Source of the DNA: an uncultured Alphaproteobacteria bacterium
GTDB taxonomy: Bacteria; Pseudomonadota; Alphaproteobacteria; Methylaequorales; Methylaequoraceae
Assembly (NCBI GenBank): GCA_902547955.1
Contig: CACCPY010000002.1
Coordinates: 91,622 to 155,621 of the forward strand
Length of the DNA: 64,000 bases
Direction: 5' to 3'
Part shown: piece by piece, positions 56,637-64,000 of the stretch
How the letters are laid out: each line of letters starts with the position of its first letter
Position numbering within the stretch: the stretch's first letter is position 1
Position numbers and translations under genes: made by a program
Notes under the pieces: generated by a model
Database searches by the model: none
What the model saw: the letters and a program-made list of their open reading frames with translations, nothing else
Told to the model about the DNA's origin: nothing

Positions 56637-57911
56637 ATGGTTTCAATAGATAATAAAACAAATTCAGCATCAAATTTAGTTGGAATCAAACAAAATGTTT
56701 CTCCTGATGAAGTAGATATGTTATTTGCTGAACTATTCGCTTTGGTGCACTCTGGAAGTAATGAAGAATATACGGAAAATGATTCAAATATTTACAATAT
56801 TGACCAGAGTGAGGGTGGTAAAAACACTTTATACACCCAAAATAATAACTCAAGAACCGAAGATCTTGCAAAGTCCTTAGTACAAATTTTTTATAAAGAT
56901 GTTGGTATAACTCAAGCGAATGAACCCAAGTCTGAAGTCATTAATTTATCAAAAAATAAAAATATACTTTCTAAAAATTTAAATAATCAAATATTGACTA
57001 CTGATGATTCAAATAAAACAAGTGAAAATGGACAAAAACTAGTTAAATCTATTAATTCAGAAAAAAAAATTAATACTGAAAATATTTCTGTAACTGTCTC
57101 ATTTAAACCGCCAAAAAAAAATACAAAGTCAGATTTTAAGTTAAACTCTGGCAGTGATTTAAAAATTAGTAACTTAGGAACAGAATCAAAACTAGGTGAG
57201 ATAAAAGGGGAAAAAAATAATAATGAAGGATTTGATTTTAAAAAAAAAATTACAAATCAACCAGAGCTAGTATCAGAGAAAAAAAAAATTAGGAAAAGAA
57301 AACAATCATTTACAACAAACGTAAATAATGAAGAGGAAAATCAAATCATTAAAAACAAGAATCCTCTTAAACAAAATTTCAATCAAATAATTACAAGTTC
57401 CAAAAAAAATATTGATATCAGTAACAATATTCAAAAATTAAAAAAAGAAAAGAATACCCAATTATTAGAAAACAAAACCAGACCAACAAAATTATTTGCA
57501 ACACCTGAAATATTAAATTTAATGGAGAGCAGTTGGGGAGAAAAGTTTTCGAAAATGATTAAAAATGCTGTTACCAACGGTCTAAATAAAGTTGAAATTA
57601 CACTTAAACCAAAAAGCCTAGGTAAAATAAATTTAGATATTTCTGTAAAAGATAATACAACAAAAATTCAAATTAACGCTGAAAATATTGAATCAGCAAA
57701 TATACTTAATGAAAACTTGGGAAAGTTAAATGAGCTAATTGAAAGTAAAAATGACAAGTTTTCTAATTTTTTTGAAGGTAATTCTAATAACAATTTTAAC
57801 AATCCAAAAAAAAAAAAAGTTATTGATAACCAGCAAATAGTTAATAAAAAAAAATCAATTGATAATAAAAAAACAATAATTAGTAACCATAATATTGATG
57901 TGCAAGCATAA
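56637..57911 (+). CDS. fliK: FliK-like flagellar hook-length control protein
   Basis: 424 aa; the first 280 residues are low-complexity, rich in Asn, Lys and Ser and probably disordered (the ruler part). The C-terminal Flg_hook domain (about 300-375) is recognisable: GLNKVEITLKPKSLGKINLDISVKDN then IQINAENIESANILNENLGKL, split here to its two core strands. It is secreted through the export gate and switches FlhB specificity. The sigma-54 promoter just upstream fits late expression. Confidence 0.83.
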   Translation: MVSIDNKTNSASNLVGIKQNVSPDEVDMLFAELFALVHSGSNEEYTENDSNIYNIDQSEGGKNTLYTQNNNSRTEDLAKSLVQIFYKDVGITQANEPKSEVINLSKNKNILSKNLNNQILTTDDSNKTSENGQKLVKSINSEKKINTENISVTVSFKPPKKNTKSDFKLNSGSDLKISNLGTESKLGEIKGEKNNNEGFDFKKKITNQPELVSEKKKIRKRKQSFTTNVNNEEENQIIKNKNPLKQNFNQIITSSKKNIDISNNIQKLKKEKNTQLLENKTRPTKLFATPEILNLMESSWGEKFSKMIKNAVTNGLNKVEITLKPKSLGKINLDISVKDNTTKIQINAENIESANILNENLGKLNELIESKNDKFSNFFEGNSNNNFNNPKKKKVIDNQQIVNKKKSIDNKKTIISNHNIDVQA

Positions 57912-57939
57912 ATAAAATACTATTTATTAAGGAGTAAAG

Positions 57940-58572
57940 ATGGCTGAAGATAATAACCAAGATAATGAAAAAAAGAGTCCAATAAAATTAATTTTGATGA
58001 TTGTTGGAGGTATTGTACTTCTTGGAGCAGGTTTAGGAATTGGAATACTTATGGGTGGTGGAGAATCATCAGATCCATCTACCGAAATATCACAAATTAT
58101 TGAAAAAAAAGAAAATCCAGAAGCTTCTGAAAAAAATACAGAGGAAGAAATTGAAGAGGTGGCTGCTGAGTGTGCTGAGGAAGAAAAAGATGAAGAAGGT
58201 AATTGTCCTGTTGGTCCAAAAAAAATTCCAAAAATTACACCTGAAGAGGAAATTTTTGCAACGACATATTACGAATTCCCCGGAAATTTTACAACCAATC
58301 TTAAAGAATCAAAAAAATTCCTACAAATATCACTTGGCGTATCAACTCAATACGATGAACAGGTTATGGCTAATGTTGATAGTCATCAATTAGCACTTAG
58401 ATCAGAGATTTTGACGATTATGTCAACCTTCTCTCCAACAGATATTGCAGGTAGAGAGGGTAAGCAAAAACTTGCGGATTCTTTAAAAGAAGGTATTAAC
58501 AACACATTAGTAAAGGTTGAAGGATTTGGTGGAGTTGAAAATGTTCACTTTACATCCTTTGTATTACAGTAG
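57940..58572 (+). CDS. fliL: Flagellar protein FliL
   Basis: 210 aa single-pass membrane protein near the stator. Helix at about 16-38 (LILMIVGGIVLLGAGLGIGIL), an acidic linker holding two Cys, and the periplasmic stomatin-like domain (YYEFPGNFTTNLKESKKFLQIS ... LREGINNTLVKVEGF-like KEGINNTLVKVEGFGGVENVHFTSFVLQ in part). AAGGAG precedes the ATG. Followed by fliM. Confidence 0.9.
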   Translation: MAEDNNQDNEKKSPIKLILMIVGGIVLLGAGLGIGILMGGGESSDPSTEISQIIEKKENPEASEKNTEEEIEEVAAECAEEEKDEEGNCPVGPKKIPKITPEEEIFATTYYEFPGNFTTNLKESKKFLQISLGVSTQYDEQVMANVDSHQLALRSEILTIMSTFSPTDIAGREGKQKLADSLKEGINNTLVKVEGFGGVENVHFTSFVLQ

Positions 58573-58580
58573 AGTTTAAT

Positions 58581-59561
58581 ATGGTGGAACCATCAAGAAA
58601 GTTATCTAGTGAAGAAGTAAACGCCCTAATGGAAGGACTTAAGTCCGGTGATTTGAGTGCTTCAACTACTATAAAAGATGGAAAAGAAATTGAATACAAA
58701 ACCTTTCAATTTGGTTCAGATGACCTTTCGTTGCTTGGAGATTATTATGCATTAAGATTGATAAATGAAAGATTTGCTCGAACAGTGAGAAGTGTTTTTT
58801 TACCATTACTCAGAGTTCAACCTAGAATTAGCTCCTTTCCTCCCGAAGTAAAATCTTACGAAGAATATAGCTCTGGATTGGATGCATTCATGAGTATGAC
58901 AAATAGCAGGATTGATGAGCTTAGAGGTTCAATGCTTACAGTCCTACCACCAAATTTTGTCAACCTTTGTACAAGCAGCAGATATGGGGGAAAATTAGAA
59001 GTTTCTGAGACGAACAGAACCGAATTTACTTCCACAGAAGAAAAAATAATTGAAGTAGTAAATGAAGGAATAGCAAAAGTTTTAGAGCAAAGCTGGAAAG
59101 ACTTAACACCAATTACAATAAAATTTCATAGTAGAGAACAAAATCCACAATTTGCAGCTTTTGTTGAATCGTCTGATCTTATAATTGTTTGTTCTTTTGT
59201 AATGCAACTGCCAAAAGTTGACTCAATGTCGTTTGATATTGTTTACCCATTACAAACTCTTAAACCAGTATCCTCATTACTAAGATCTAGGGTGCAGTCT
59301 GATGTCGTAGAAACTAATCTATCTTGGAGAGATAAATTGGAAAAGGCTGTACTTGAAGTGCCTTTAAAAGTTCAAAGTAATTTATCAGAACCAGTTGTTT
59401 CAATGTCAAAACTTCTTAGAATAAAAGAAGGTGATACTTTAAATATTAATGTAGATGATACCGTCGATTTTTATGTTAGTAATCAAAAGTATTTTAAGGC
59501 TGAAATGGGAGAAGTTAAAGGTAATGCTTCTGTAAAATTAACTAAAAGATTAAAAAACTAA
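58581..59561 (+). CDS. fliM: Flagellar motor switch protein FliM
   Basis: 326 aa C-ring protein that binds phospho-CheY and controls rotation direction. LSSEEVNALMEGLKSGDLS at the N-terminus, the middle CheC-like domain, and a C-terminal SpoA domain (SKLLRIKEGDTLNINVDD). The usual N-terminal CheY-binding peptide LSQxEIDALL is represented only by LSSEEVNALM. Followed by fliN. Confidence 0.95.
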   Translation: MVEPSRKLSSEEVNALMEGLKSGDLSASTTIKDGKEIEYKTFQFGSDDLSLLGDYYALRLINERFARTVRSVFLPLLRVQPRISSFPPEVKSYEEYSSGLDAFMSMTNSRIDELRGSMLTVLPPNFVNLCTSSRYGGKLEVSETNRTEFTSTEEKIIEVVNEGIAKVLEQSWKDLTPITIKFHSREQNPQFAAFVESSDLIIVCSFVMQLPKVDSMSFDIVYPLQTLKPVSSLLRSRVQSDVVETNLSWRDKLEKAVLEVPLKVQSNLSEPVVSMSKLLRIKEGDTLNINVDDTVDFYVSNQKYFKAEMGEVKGNASVKLTKRLKN

Positions 59562-59572
59562 GGAGATAGATA

Positions 59573-59977
59573 ATGAACGCTGAAACTGCTCAAGAAGAAA
59601 AAAAAGAAACACCAAACGAAGAAGTTAAAGAAAATAAACCTGAAGAAACAAAAGCTGAGGGTGATGTCAATGCTCAAAGTGAGCCTAATGATAAAATTGC
59701 AAAACAAGGGACAGCAGCCGTTAATAACCTACGAGTATTAGAGAATATAGAGGTTAAATTAACAGTAGAGGTTGGTAACACGGAAATAAAAATCAAAGAC
59801 CTGTTAAGGCTTAATGAAGGTTCTGTGGTTGAACTTGAAAGACTAGCAGGCGAACCGCTAGATATACTTGCCAATGGGACAAAAATAGCAAAAGGAGAAG
59901 TTGTTATGGTTGGTGAGAAATTTGGAATAAGGTTTACTGAAGTGGCCGATCCCGAAGAATTAATTGAAAATCTCTAG
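59573..59977 (+). CDS. fliN: Flagellar motor switch protein FliN
   Basis: 134 aa: acidic disordered head (residues 1-45) then a SpoA domain (NLRVLENIEVKLTVEVGNTE, IKDLLRLNEGSVVELERLAGEP, NGTKIAKGEVVMVGEKFGIRFTEV). Forms the base of the C-ring with FliM. AAGGAG precedes the ATG. Last gene of the second flagellar unit. Confidence 0.95.
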   Translation: MNAETAQEEKKETPNEEVKENKPEETKAEGDVNAQSEPNDKIAKQGTAAVNNLRVLENIEVKLTVEVGNTEIKIKDLLRLNEGSVVELERLAGEPLDILANGTKIAKGEVVMVGEKFGIRFTEVADPEELIENL

Positions 59978-60056
59978 TGCCATTTATTTGACAACAAATT
60001 TTTTTAAACAATATTTTATCAGTAAAATCAGTAACTTACACTAAGGATCAATCTTA

Positions 60057-60072
60057 CGGCAAGGTTCTTGCA
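60057..60072 (+). promoter_or_regulatory. Sigma-54 promoter upstream of fliO
   Basis: CGGCAAG-GTTC-TTGCA has GG and GC at the exact sigma-54 spacing. Predicted start near 60083, 14 bases before the fliO ATG. A weak housekeeping-type pair (TTGACA at 59988-59993, TATTTT at 60012-60017, 18 apart) lies upstream in the same 119-base gap and might give basal expression. Confidence 0.85.
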
Positions 60073-60096
60073 TTCTCTCTTTAAAAGCGAGGTAAT

Positions 60097-60426
60097 ATGC
60101 AAGAATTTACAGGACCCAGTTTATCAAACTATTTGTTAGTTTTAGGTTTTTTACTATCAATGCTTATTGGTTTTTATTATCTAAAAAAAAATAAGCATGT
60201 AATATCACAAAAATTAAACTCAAAAAAAAGGATGAAAATATCTGATGTGACCATTCTTGGTCAAGGAGATAGAGCTTTAATATTGAATCTTGATGATAAA
60301 GAATATTTATTTATTTCTGGAAAAAATTCAGGAGCTCTATTAACTGAAATTAAAACAAATTCAAAAAATAAAACCTCACATCTTGAAAAGGTTTTTGAAA
60401 AAAGGTTACTGAATGAAAAAATTTAG
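60097..60426 (+). CDS. fliO: Flagellar biosynthesis protein FliO
   Basis: 109 aa; one membrane helix (about 10-28) then a cytoplasmic tail with the FliO-like strand pattern KISDVTILGQGDRALILNLDDKEYLFISG. Small and variable family; identified by this pattern and place before fliP. It helps assemble FliP in the export gate. Confidence 0.85.
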   Translation: MQEFTGPSLSNYLLVLGFLLSMLIGFYYLKKNKHVISQKLNSKKRMKISDVTILGQGDRALILNLDDKEYLFISGKNSGALLTEIKTNSKNKTSHLEKVFEKRLLNEKI

Positions 60427-61162
60427 TATTTTTCTTATATTAACATTTTTATTTCCAGTTTTAGGATTCTCTCAGACAGTTCCGGGAGGATTAGAAGCAC
60501 TTACTATTACGGAATCAGCTAATGGAGATAAGACATATTCTCTATCTTTAAAAATTTTAGCATTAATGACAGCATTAACAATCCTACCTTCACTTGTTTT
60601 GGGTATGACTGCTTTCACGAGAATAGTAATTGTTATGTCAATTCTTAGACAAGCACTAGGTACCCAACAAACTCCACCTAATCAAATTATTATTGCTATT
60701 TCACTTTTTCTAACATTTTTTGTAATGGCCCCAACTTTTAACAAAATATATTCAACTGTTTCAGGACCTTATCAGGCCGGAGAGATGAATTTGAGTGAGG
60801 CTATTGAAAGTGGGGGTAACGAACTAAAGGGTTTTATGATAAAAAACACCAGAAAAAATGATCTTGTAATGTTTTCAGATATGGCAAACAAAGGTGACTT
60901 TCTTGATACATCTGAAATACCGTTTTACATAATTCTGCCGGCTTACATGACTAGTGAGCTAAAAACTGCATTTCAGATTGGATTCTTGTTGTTTTTACCG
61001 TTTCTAGTAATTGATATGGTAATTGCCTCTATTTTAATGTCACTAGGTATGATGATGTTATCACCAATGTTAATTGCACTTCCATTTAAACTTCTTTTAT
61101 TCGTATTAGTTGATGGATGGTCAATGACAGTTGGTTCATTAGTGGGAACCTTTTCACCTTAG
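60413..61162 (+). CDS. fliP: Flagellar export gate protein FliP
   Basis: 249 aa; signal peptide (ends VLGFSQ), then four helices. TAFTRIVIVMSILRQALGTQQTPPNQI, ILPAYMTSELKTAFQIGFLLFLPFLVIDMV and LGMMMLSPMLIALPFKLLLFVLVDGW are hallmark FliP sequences (each shown in part). Forms the pentameric core of the gate. Overlaps fliO by 14 bases. Confidence 0.97.
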   Translation: MKKFSIFLILTFLFPVLGFSQTVPGGLEALTITESANGDKTYSLSLKILALMTALTILPSLVLGMTAFTRIVIVMSILRQALGTQQTPPNQIIIAISLFLTFFVMAPTFNKIYSTVSGPYQAGEMNLSEAIESGGNELKGFMIKNTRKNDLVMFSDMANKGDFLDTSEIPFYIILPAYMTSELKTAFQIGFLLFLPFLVIDMVIASILMSLGMMMLSPMLIALPFKLLLFVLVDGWSMTVGSLVGTFSP

Positions 61163-61176
61163 AAAAAAGTTTATTT

Positions 61177-61443
61177 ATGGGATTTGATGAAAACATTGAA
61201 ATGGTCAGACTAGCTTTTTATCAAGTATTGATAACTAGTGGACCGTTTTTAGGAGCAGCGTTAGCAATTGGTTTATTAATAGGGATCTTACAAGCTGCGA
61301 CGTCTATTCAAGAAATGACATTAAGTTTTGTGCCAAAAATGGTGTTAGTTATTTTTGCAATGGGATTTTTAGCTCCTTTCTTATTAGTAAGCTTACATGA
61401 TTATTTTAATTTTATCTTTGAAACAGTCTCAGGGTTAAAATAA
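61177..61443 (+). CDS. fliQ: Flagellar export gate protein FliQ
   Basis: 88 aa, two helices, the normal FliQ size when read from ATG 61177; an upstream in-frame ATG inside fliP (61117) would add 20 residues and is rejected. SGPFLGAALAIGLLIGILQAATSIQEMTL is the family core, shown here as the ILQAATSIQEMTLSF motif region. The stop is adjacent to the fliR start. Confidence 0.96.
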   Translation: MGFDENIEMVRLAFYQVLITSGPFLGAALAIGLLIGILQAATSIQEMTLSFVPKMVLVIFAMGFLAPFLLVSLHDYFNFIFETVSGLK

Positions 61444-62264
61444 TGTTTATTCCTCTTCCATTTTTTTCTCCTATGGATCCACTTCCAGGGATAGAATTAA
61501 ATGAATTAATGGATTATCTTTTTTTATTCTTTTTATCCTCAATAAGACTGTCTTCATTCCTAATTTCCAGCCCATTTCTTGGTTCAAAGAATATACCGTT
61601 AAATGTAAAAATAGTTTTTTCGATGGTAATTTCTTTTTTTTATTTTGGTTATATTTCAGAAACTGAAGTCAATCAGTATGTTATGGATAACTTATTAATG
61701 ATTGTAATTGTTGAGGCAATAATTGGTATTTCATTAGGATTAACTCTTAGTATTTGGTTTAGTGCAGCAACTTTAGCTGGTGAAAAAATGGCAGCATCTA
61801 CTGGACTTGGGTTTTCACAAATGGTAGACCCCGAAACTGGTGGTCAGACCCCCGTAATTAGTATTATTTTAGACCTTTTTTTAATCACAGTTTTTTTATC
61901 GCTAAATGGACACCTTATTGCGATAGATTTTTTATTTAAAAGCTTTGAAGTTTATAATTTAAGTGCAGAACTTCCAGCCTTATCACTTGTAGGGTTAGGT
62001 ATTGAAGCAGCTGGAGCAATGTTTTACACAGGTGGATTGATAATGTTACCAGTCGTTGGATCACTGTTGATGGCAAATATTGCTATCGGAGTAATCACCA
62101 GATCTTCACCACAATTAAATATGTTTTCATTTGCTTTTCCGGTTACATTACTTCTTGCATTTTTTGTCCTTTATTTATCATCAAGAACAATAGGGAATGC
62201 TTTTTCCGATTTGACCAAAAATGCACTTGAATCCGTTGAAATCTTATTTGTAGGATCAAAATAA
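61443..62264 (+). CDS. fliR: Flagellar export gate protein FliR
   Basis: 273 aa, about six helices. RLSSFLISSPFLGSKNIPLNVKI, ASTGLGFSQMVDPETGGQTPVIS and the C-terminal helices SPQLNMFSFAFPVTLLL identify FliR (segments quoted in part). Completes the FliP-FliQ-FliR gate. ATG overlaps the fliQ TAA by one base. Confidence 0.96.
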   Translation: MFIPLPFFSPMDPLPGIELNELMDYLFLFFLSSIRLSSFLISSPFLGSKNIPLNVKIVFSMVISFFYFGYISETEVNQYVMDNLLMIVIVEAIIGISLGLTLSIWFSAATLAGEKMAASTGLGFSQMVDPETGGQTPVISIILDLFLITVFLSLNGHLIAIDFLFKSFEVYNLSAELPALSLVGLGIEAAGAMFYTGGLIMLPVVGSLLMANIAIGVITRSSPQLNMFSFAFPVTLLLAFFVLYLSSRTIGNAFSDLTKNALESVEILFVGSK

Positions 62265-62265
62265 A

Positions 62266-63414
62266 ATGGCTGAAGATAAAGACGAAAGTCAGGAAAAAAC
62301 CCAGGACCCCACCTCCCGAAGATTGGAAAAAGCTAAAGAGGATGGGAAAGTTGTTACATCCAGAGAGATGCAGGTTTTTACTATTCTCTCAATCGGTGTT
62401 TTATTGATGTATTTAATGCCGCCGTTGCTAGATGATTTTTTAAAAATTACTGCCTCTTTTTTTAATTTTGGACCAGAATTAAACAATGGTAAATCCCCAT
62501 TAGAATCGGTTAAGGCTGCTATTAATTTTGTTGTTAAAGTAGTTATTATCTTTTCTACGCCACTTGTAATTATTTGTATTCTAACTCAATTCATGGTTGG
62601 TGGAATAAACTTTTCTCTAAAATCAATGGAGTTTAAATTTGAAAAAATGAATCCTATAAAGGGACTAGGTAAAATATTTGCCATTAAAGGTCTGGTTGAA
62701 CTAGTAAAATCAATTTTAAAAGTTGTTTTCTTAGGAATGATTTCATATTTTGTATTAATTTTTTACTTACCAGATATTATAAACATAAGTGAAGCAAACC
62801 TATTCTCAGCTTTATCGAGGCTTGTTTCTTTTTTTCCAATTTTAGTTATTTGCTTATTGGTAGCTTTAGCAGTTATTGCGGCAATCGACTTCACTTATCA
62901 AAAATATGACTACATAAAATCACTGAGAATGTCTCATCAGGATATCAAAGACGAATATAAAGACACTGAAGGTCAGCCAGAGGTAAAACAAAAAATAAGA
63001 AAATTACAAATGAATGCTGCGAGAAAAACCAGACAAGAAAATGCATCTATAGAAAATCTTGATGAAGCAACGGCGATAATTACAAACCCAACTCATTTTG
63101 CAATTGCTCTTAAATATGAGGTTGGTGATTCAGCTGCACCGATAGTAATTGCAAAAGGTAAAGGAAAAAATGCTGAACTAATAATTGAGAAGGCCAAAAA
63201 ACTTAATATCGGTAATATGCAAAGTCCAATATTAGCTAGGGCATTATATTTTACTACAGAAATTGGTGACGAAATAGTAAGTAAGTTGTATAATGCAGTG
63301 GCTATAGCATTAGCGTATATATATAAAATTAATAATGGTGAGGAAATTGAAAAACCAGAAATTGAAGTACCTAGCGACTTAATTTTTGACGAAAATGGAA
63401 AACAAAATGTTTAG
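62266..63414 (+). CDS. flhB: Flagellar export switch protein FlhB
   Basis: 382 aa. N-terminal KTQDPTSRRLEKAKEDGKVV, four helices (about 35-55, 85-110, 140-168, 185-208) and the cytosolic domain with the self-cleaving NPTH (274-277) in IITNPTHFAIALKYE. Cleavage there switches export from rod/hook to filament substrates under FliK control. The last 20 bases overlap a small gene. Confidence 0.97.
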   Translation: MAEDKDESQEKTQDPTSRRLEKAKEDGKVVTSREMQVFTILSIGVLLMYLMPPLLDDFLKITASFFNFGPELNNGKSPLESVKAAINFVVKVVIIFSTPLVIICILTQFMVGGINFSLKSMEFKFEKMNPIKGLGKIFAIKGLVELVKSILKVVFLGMISYFVLIFYLPDIINISEANLFSALSRLVSFFPILVICLLVALAVIAAIDFTYQKYDYIKSLRMSHQDIKDEYKDTEGQPEVKQKIRKLQMNAARKTRQENASIENLDEATAIITNPTHFAIALKYEVGDSAAPIVIAKGKGKNAELIIEKAKKLNIGNMQSPILARALYFTTEIGDEIVSKLYNAVAIALAYIYKINNGEEIEKPEIEVPSDLIFDENGKQNV

Positions 63415-63622
63415 TAGGAAAATATCTCAACTTATTATTACCTTTGCGTTTTTCTACAGTGCAGTTGTTTGCCATTTTAAAGCCATTGAAACTTACAAAG
63501 ATGAGAACATACTTTTGTCATATTTTTTGTGGTTTTGTGCCGTAACATCTTTTGCTGGTGGTTTAAGGTTTCAAATAGCAAAATTAGTATCAAAAATTAA
63601 GGAACTTAAGAACAATGAATAG
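63395..63622 (+). CDS. Small two-helix membrane protein downstream of flhB
   Basis: 75 aa, unrecognised. Two hydrophobic stretches (about 9-26 and 38-56; LIITFAFFYSAVVCHF and LLSYFLWFCAVTSFAGG) and a basic C-terminal helix IAKLVSKIKELKNNE, facing the cytosol in a hairpin topology. Starts inside flhB (ATG 63395 or 63407) and overlaps the next gene by 8 bases. Coexpression with the export gate suggests, but does not prove, a flagellar role. Confidence 0.7.
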   Translation: MENKMFSRKISQLIITFAFFYSAVVCHFKAIETYKDENILLSYFLWFCAVTSFAGGLRFQIAKLVSKIKELKNNE

Positions 63623-63815
63623 GGATTATTGTAATAACTGCCAACACTTTTATATAACTCACAAAAGAAACTTCCCCTACGGTTGTAAAGCTTTTGGCGT
63701 TATATCAAAAAAAATTCCTTATCTGGAGGTCCGAACAATTTCTGGCACAAATTGTGCACTATTTTCAAAAAAGAATAAAAATGTTAACATAAAGAAAAAA
63801 GGATTGCTTGCATGA
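63615..63815 (+). CDS. Four-cysteine small protein (putative metal-binding)
   Basis: 66 aa, reading YCNNCQHFYITHKRNFPYGC then KAFGVISKKIPYLEVRTISG and a last Cys. Cys6, Cys9, Cys24 and Cys47 probably bind zinc or an iron centre. I recall similar short C-x2-C-F-PYGC-KAFG-S-K-P proteins in several motile or anaerobic bacteria, often without reliable names. No catalytic motif is visible. Coupled to the next gene by ATGA. Confidence 0.75.
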   Translation: MNRDYCNNCQHFYITHKRNFPYGCKAFGVISKKIPYLEVRTISGTNCALFSKKNKNVNIKKKGLLA

Positions 63816-64000
63816 ATCAACAAATAAACGCTATGCAAGAAAGCATTAAAATTGCTTTAGATGCTGCTGATGCCGCCACCGATGTGACATCAGAATATAA
63901 AAAGATAAAAAATGAATATATGAAAGCGGAGCAAAAAGTGAAAGAAATACATAAATACACCACAATTGTTTTTTCAAGTTCAATTGCAACAGCTGTTATT
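63812..64000 (+). CDS. Unrecognised helical/membrane protein, 5' part (cut by window edge)
   Basis: Reads from ATG 63812 for 63 codons to the window edge without a stop. The first 48 residues are an Ala/Asp/Lys/Glu-rich amphipathic helix (SIKIALDAADAATDVTSEYK, KAEQKVKEIHKYT), followed by the beginning of a hydrophobic segment (TIVFSSSIATAVI). It looks like a helical N-domain leading into a membrane helix. Too little is present to assign a family. Confidence 0.65.
   Translation, partial: MNQQINAMQESIKIALDAADAATDVTSEYKKIKNEYMKAEQKVKEIHKYTTIVFSSSIATAVI

Noticed and set aside
61117..61176. N-terminal extension of FliQ from ATG 61117
   Set aside because: FliQ is normally about 88 residues and the extension only repeats fliP coding sequence in another frame.
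1..64000. tRNA genes, CRISPR arrays, insertion sequences or phage genes
   Set aside because: All gaps were read and are too short or lack cloverleaf, repeat-spacer or transposase features.

Overview
The window reads as a chromosome segment of a streamlined, very AT-rich (by eye near 30% G+C, not computed) Gram-negative alphaproteobacterium, probably a free-living motile cell of the marine low-GC type. The taxonomic reading rests on gene order and families (ruvX-pyrB-pyrC-plsY-topA-rnr-rpmG; DUF2066/HdaA beside purM-purN; pepA-holC-ndk; lptF-lptG-lptD-surA-pdxA-rsmA; fabD-fabG-acpP-fabF-mltG-gmk; rpsF-rpsR-DUF2232-rplI; DUF1289 and DUF2794 proteins; flbD-fliE-fliF). I cannot name a genus. Coding density is extreme: no gene-free stretch exceeds about 170 bases, genes in one direction usually overlap by 1-35 bases, and all seven convergent gene pairs overlap or nearly touch at their 3' ends. 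I found no tRNA, rRNA, CRISPR array, insertion sequence or prophage.

Layout. 1-934 (-): gatC and the start of gatA. 983-10046 (+): ruvX, a CoA-transferase, pyrB, pyrC, plsY, topA, a short RNase R, DUF983, rpmG. 10039-11823 (-): aspS. 11863-12690 (+): short RNase D. 12679-14438 (-): DUF2066 protein and HdaA. 14518-16261 (+): purM (apparently from an ATT start), purN and a 40-residue membrane peptide like cytochrome aa3 subunit IV. 16263-18632 (-): pepA, holC, ndk. 18702-26074 (+): outer-membrane biogenesis (lptF, lptG, lptD, surA-like) with pdxA and rsmA. 26063-30871 (-): fatty-acid synthesis (fabD, fabG, acpP, fabF) with mltG and gmk. 30989-41205 (+): rpsF, rpsR, DUF2232, rplI with a long charged tail, Ca2+/Na+ antiporter, dnaB, alr, mlaE, mlaF, cvpA, purF, an SDR-fold protein. 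41202-46016 (-): a TPR-like SecYEG ancillary protein, bamB, der and a flavocytochrome c sulfide dehydrogenase pair (fccA-fccB). 46109-48389: DUF2794 (+), marC, DUF1289 and a small secreted protein (-), trhO (+).

48386-64000 is the flagellar region. Two divergent sigma-54 activators face each other. The leftward one has an AAA+ domain and a DNA-binding helix-turn-helix but no receiver. The rightward one (FlbD-like) has a degenerate receiver and AAA+ domain but no DNA-binding domain. The rightward genes form three units, each preceded by a well-matched sigma-54 promoter: flbD-fliE-fliF-fliG-fliH-fliI-fliJ (promoter 49582-49597), fliK-fliL-fliM-fliN (56596-56611) and fliO-fliP-fliQ-fliR-flhB plus three small unnamed genes running off the window (60057-60072). 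A GTCA-N6-TGAC palindrome resembling a FleQ box sits just upstream of the leftward activator. This apparently split activator pair, and the small genes after flhB, are the least conventional parts of the window; most other genes are recognisable housekeeping functions, several in shortened form (RNase R, RNase D) or with altered catalytic residues (PyrC, SDR, PdxA).
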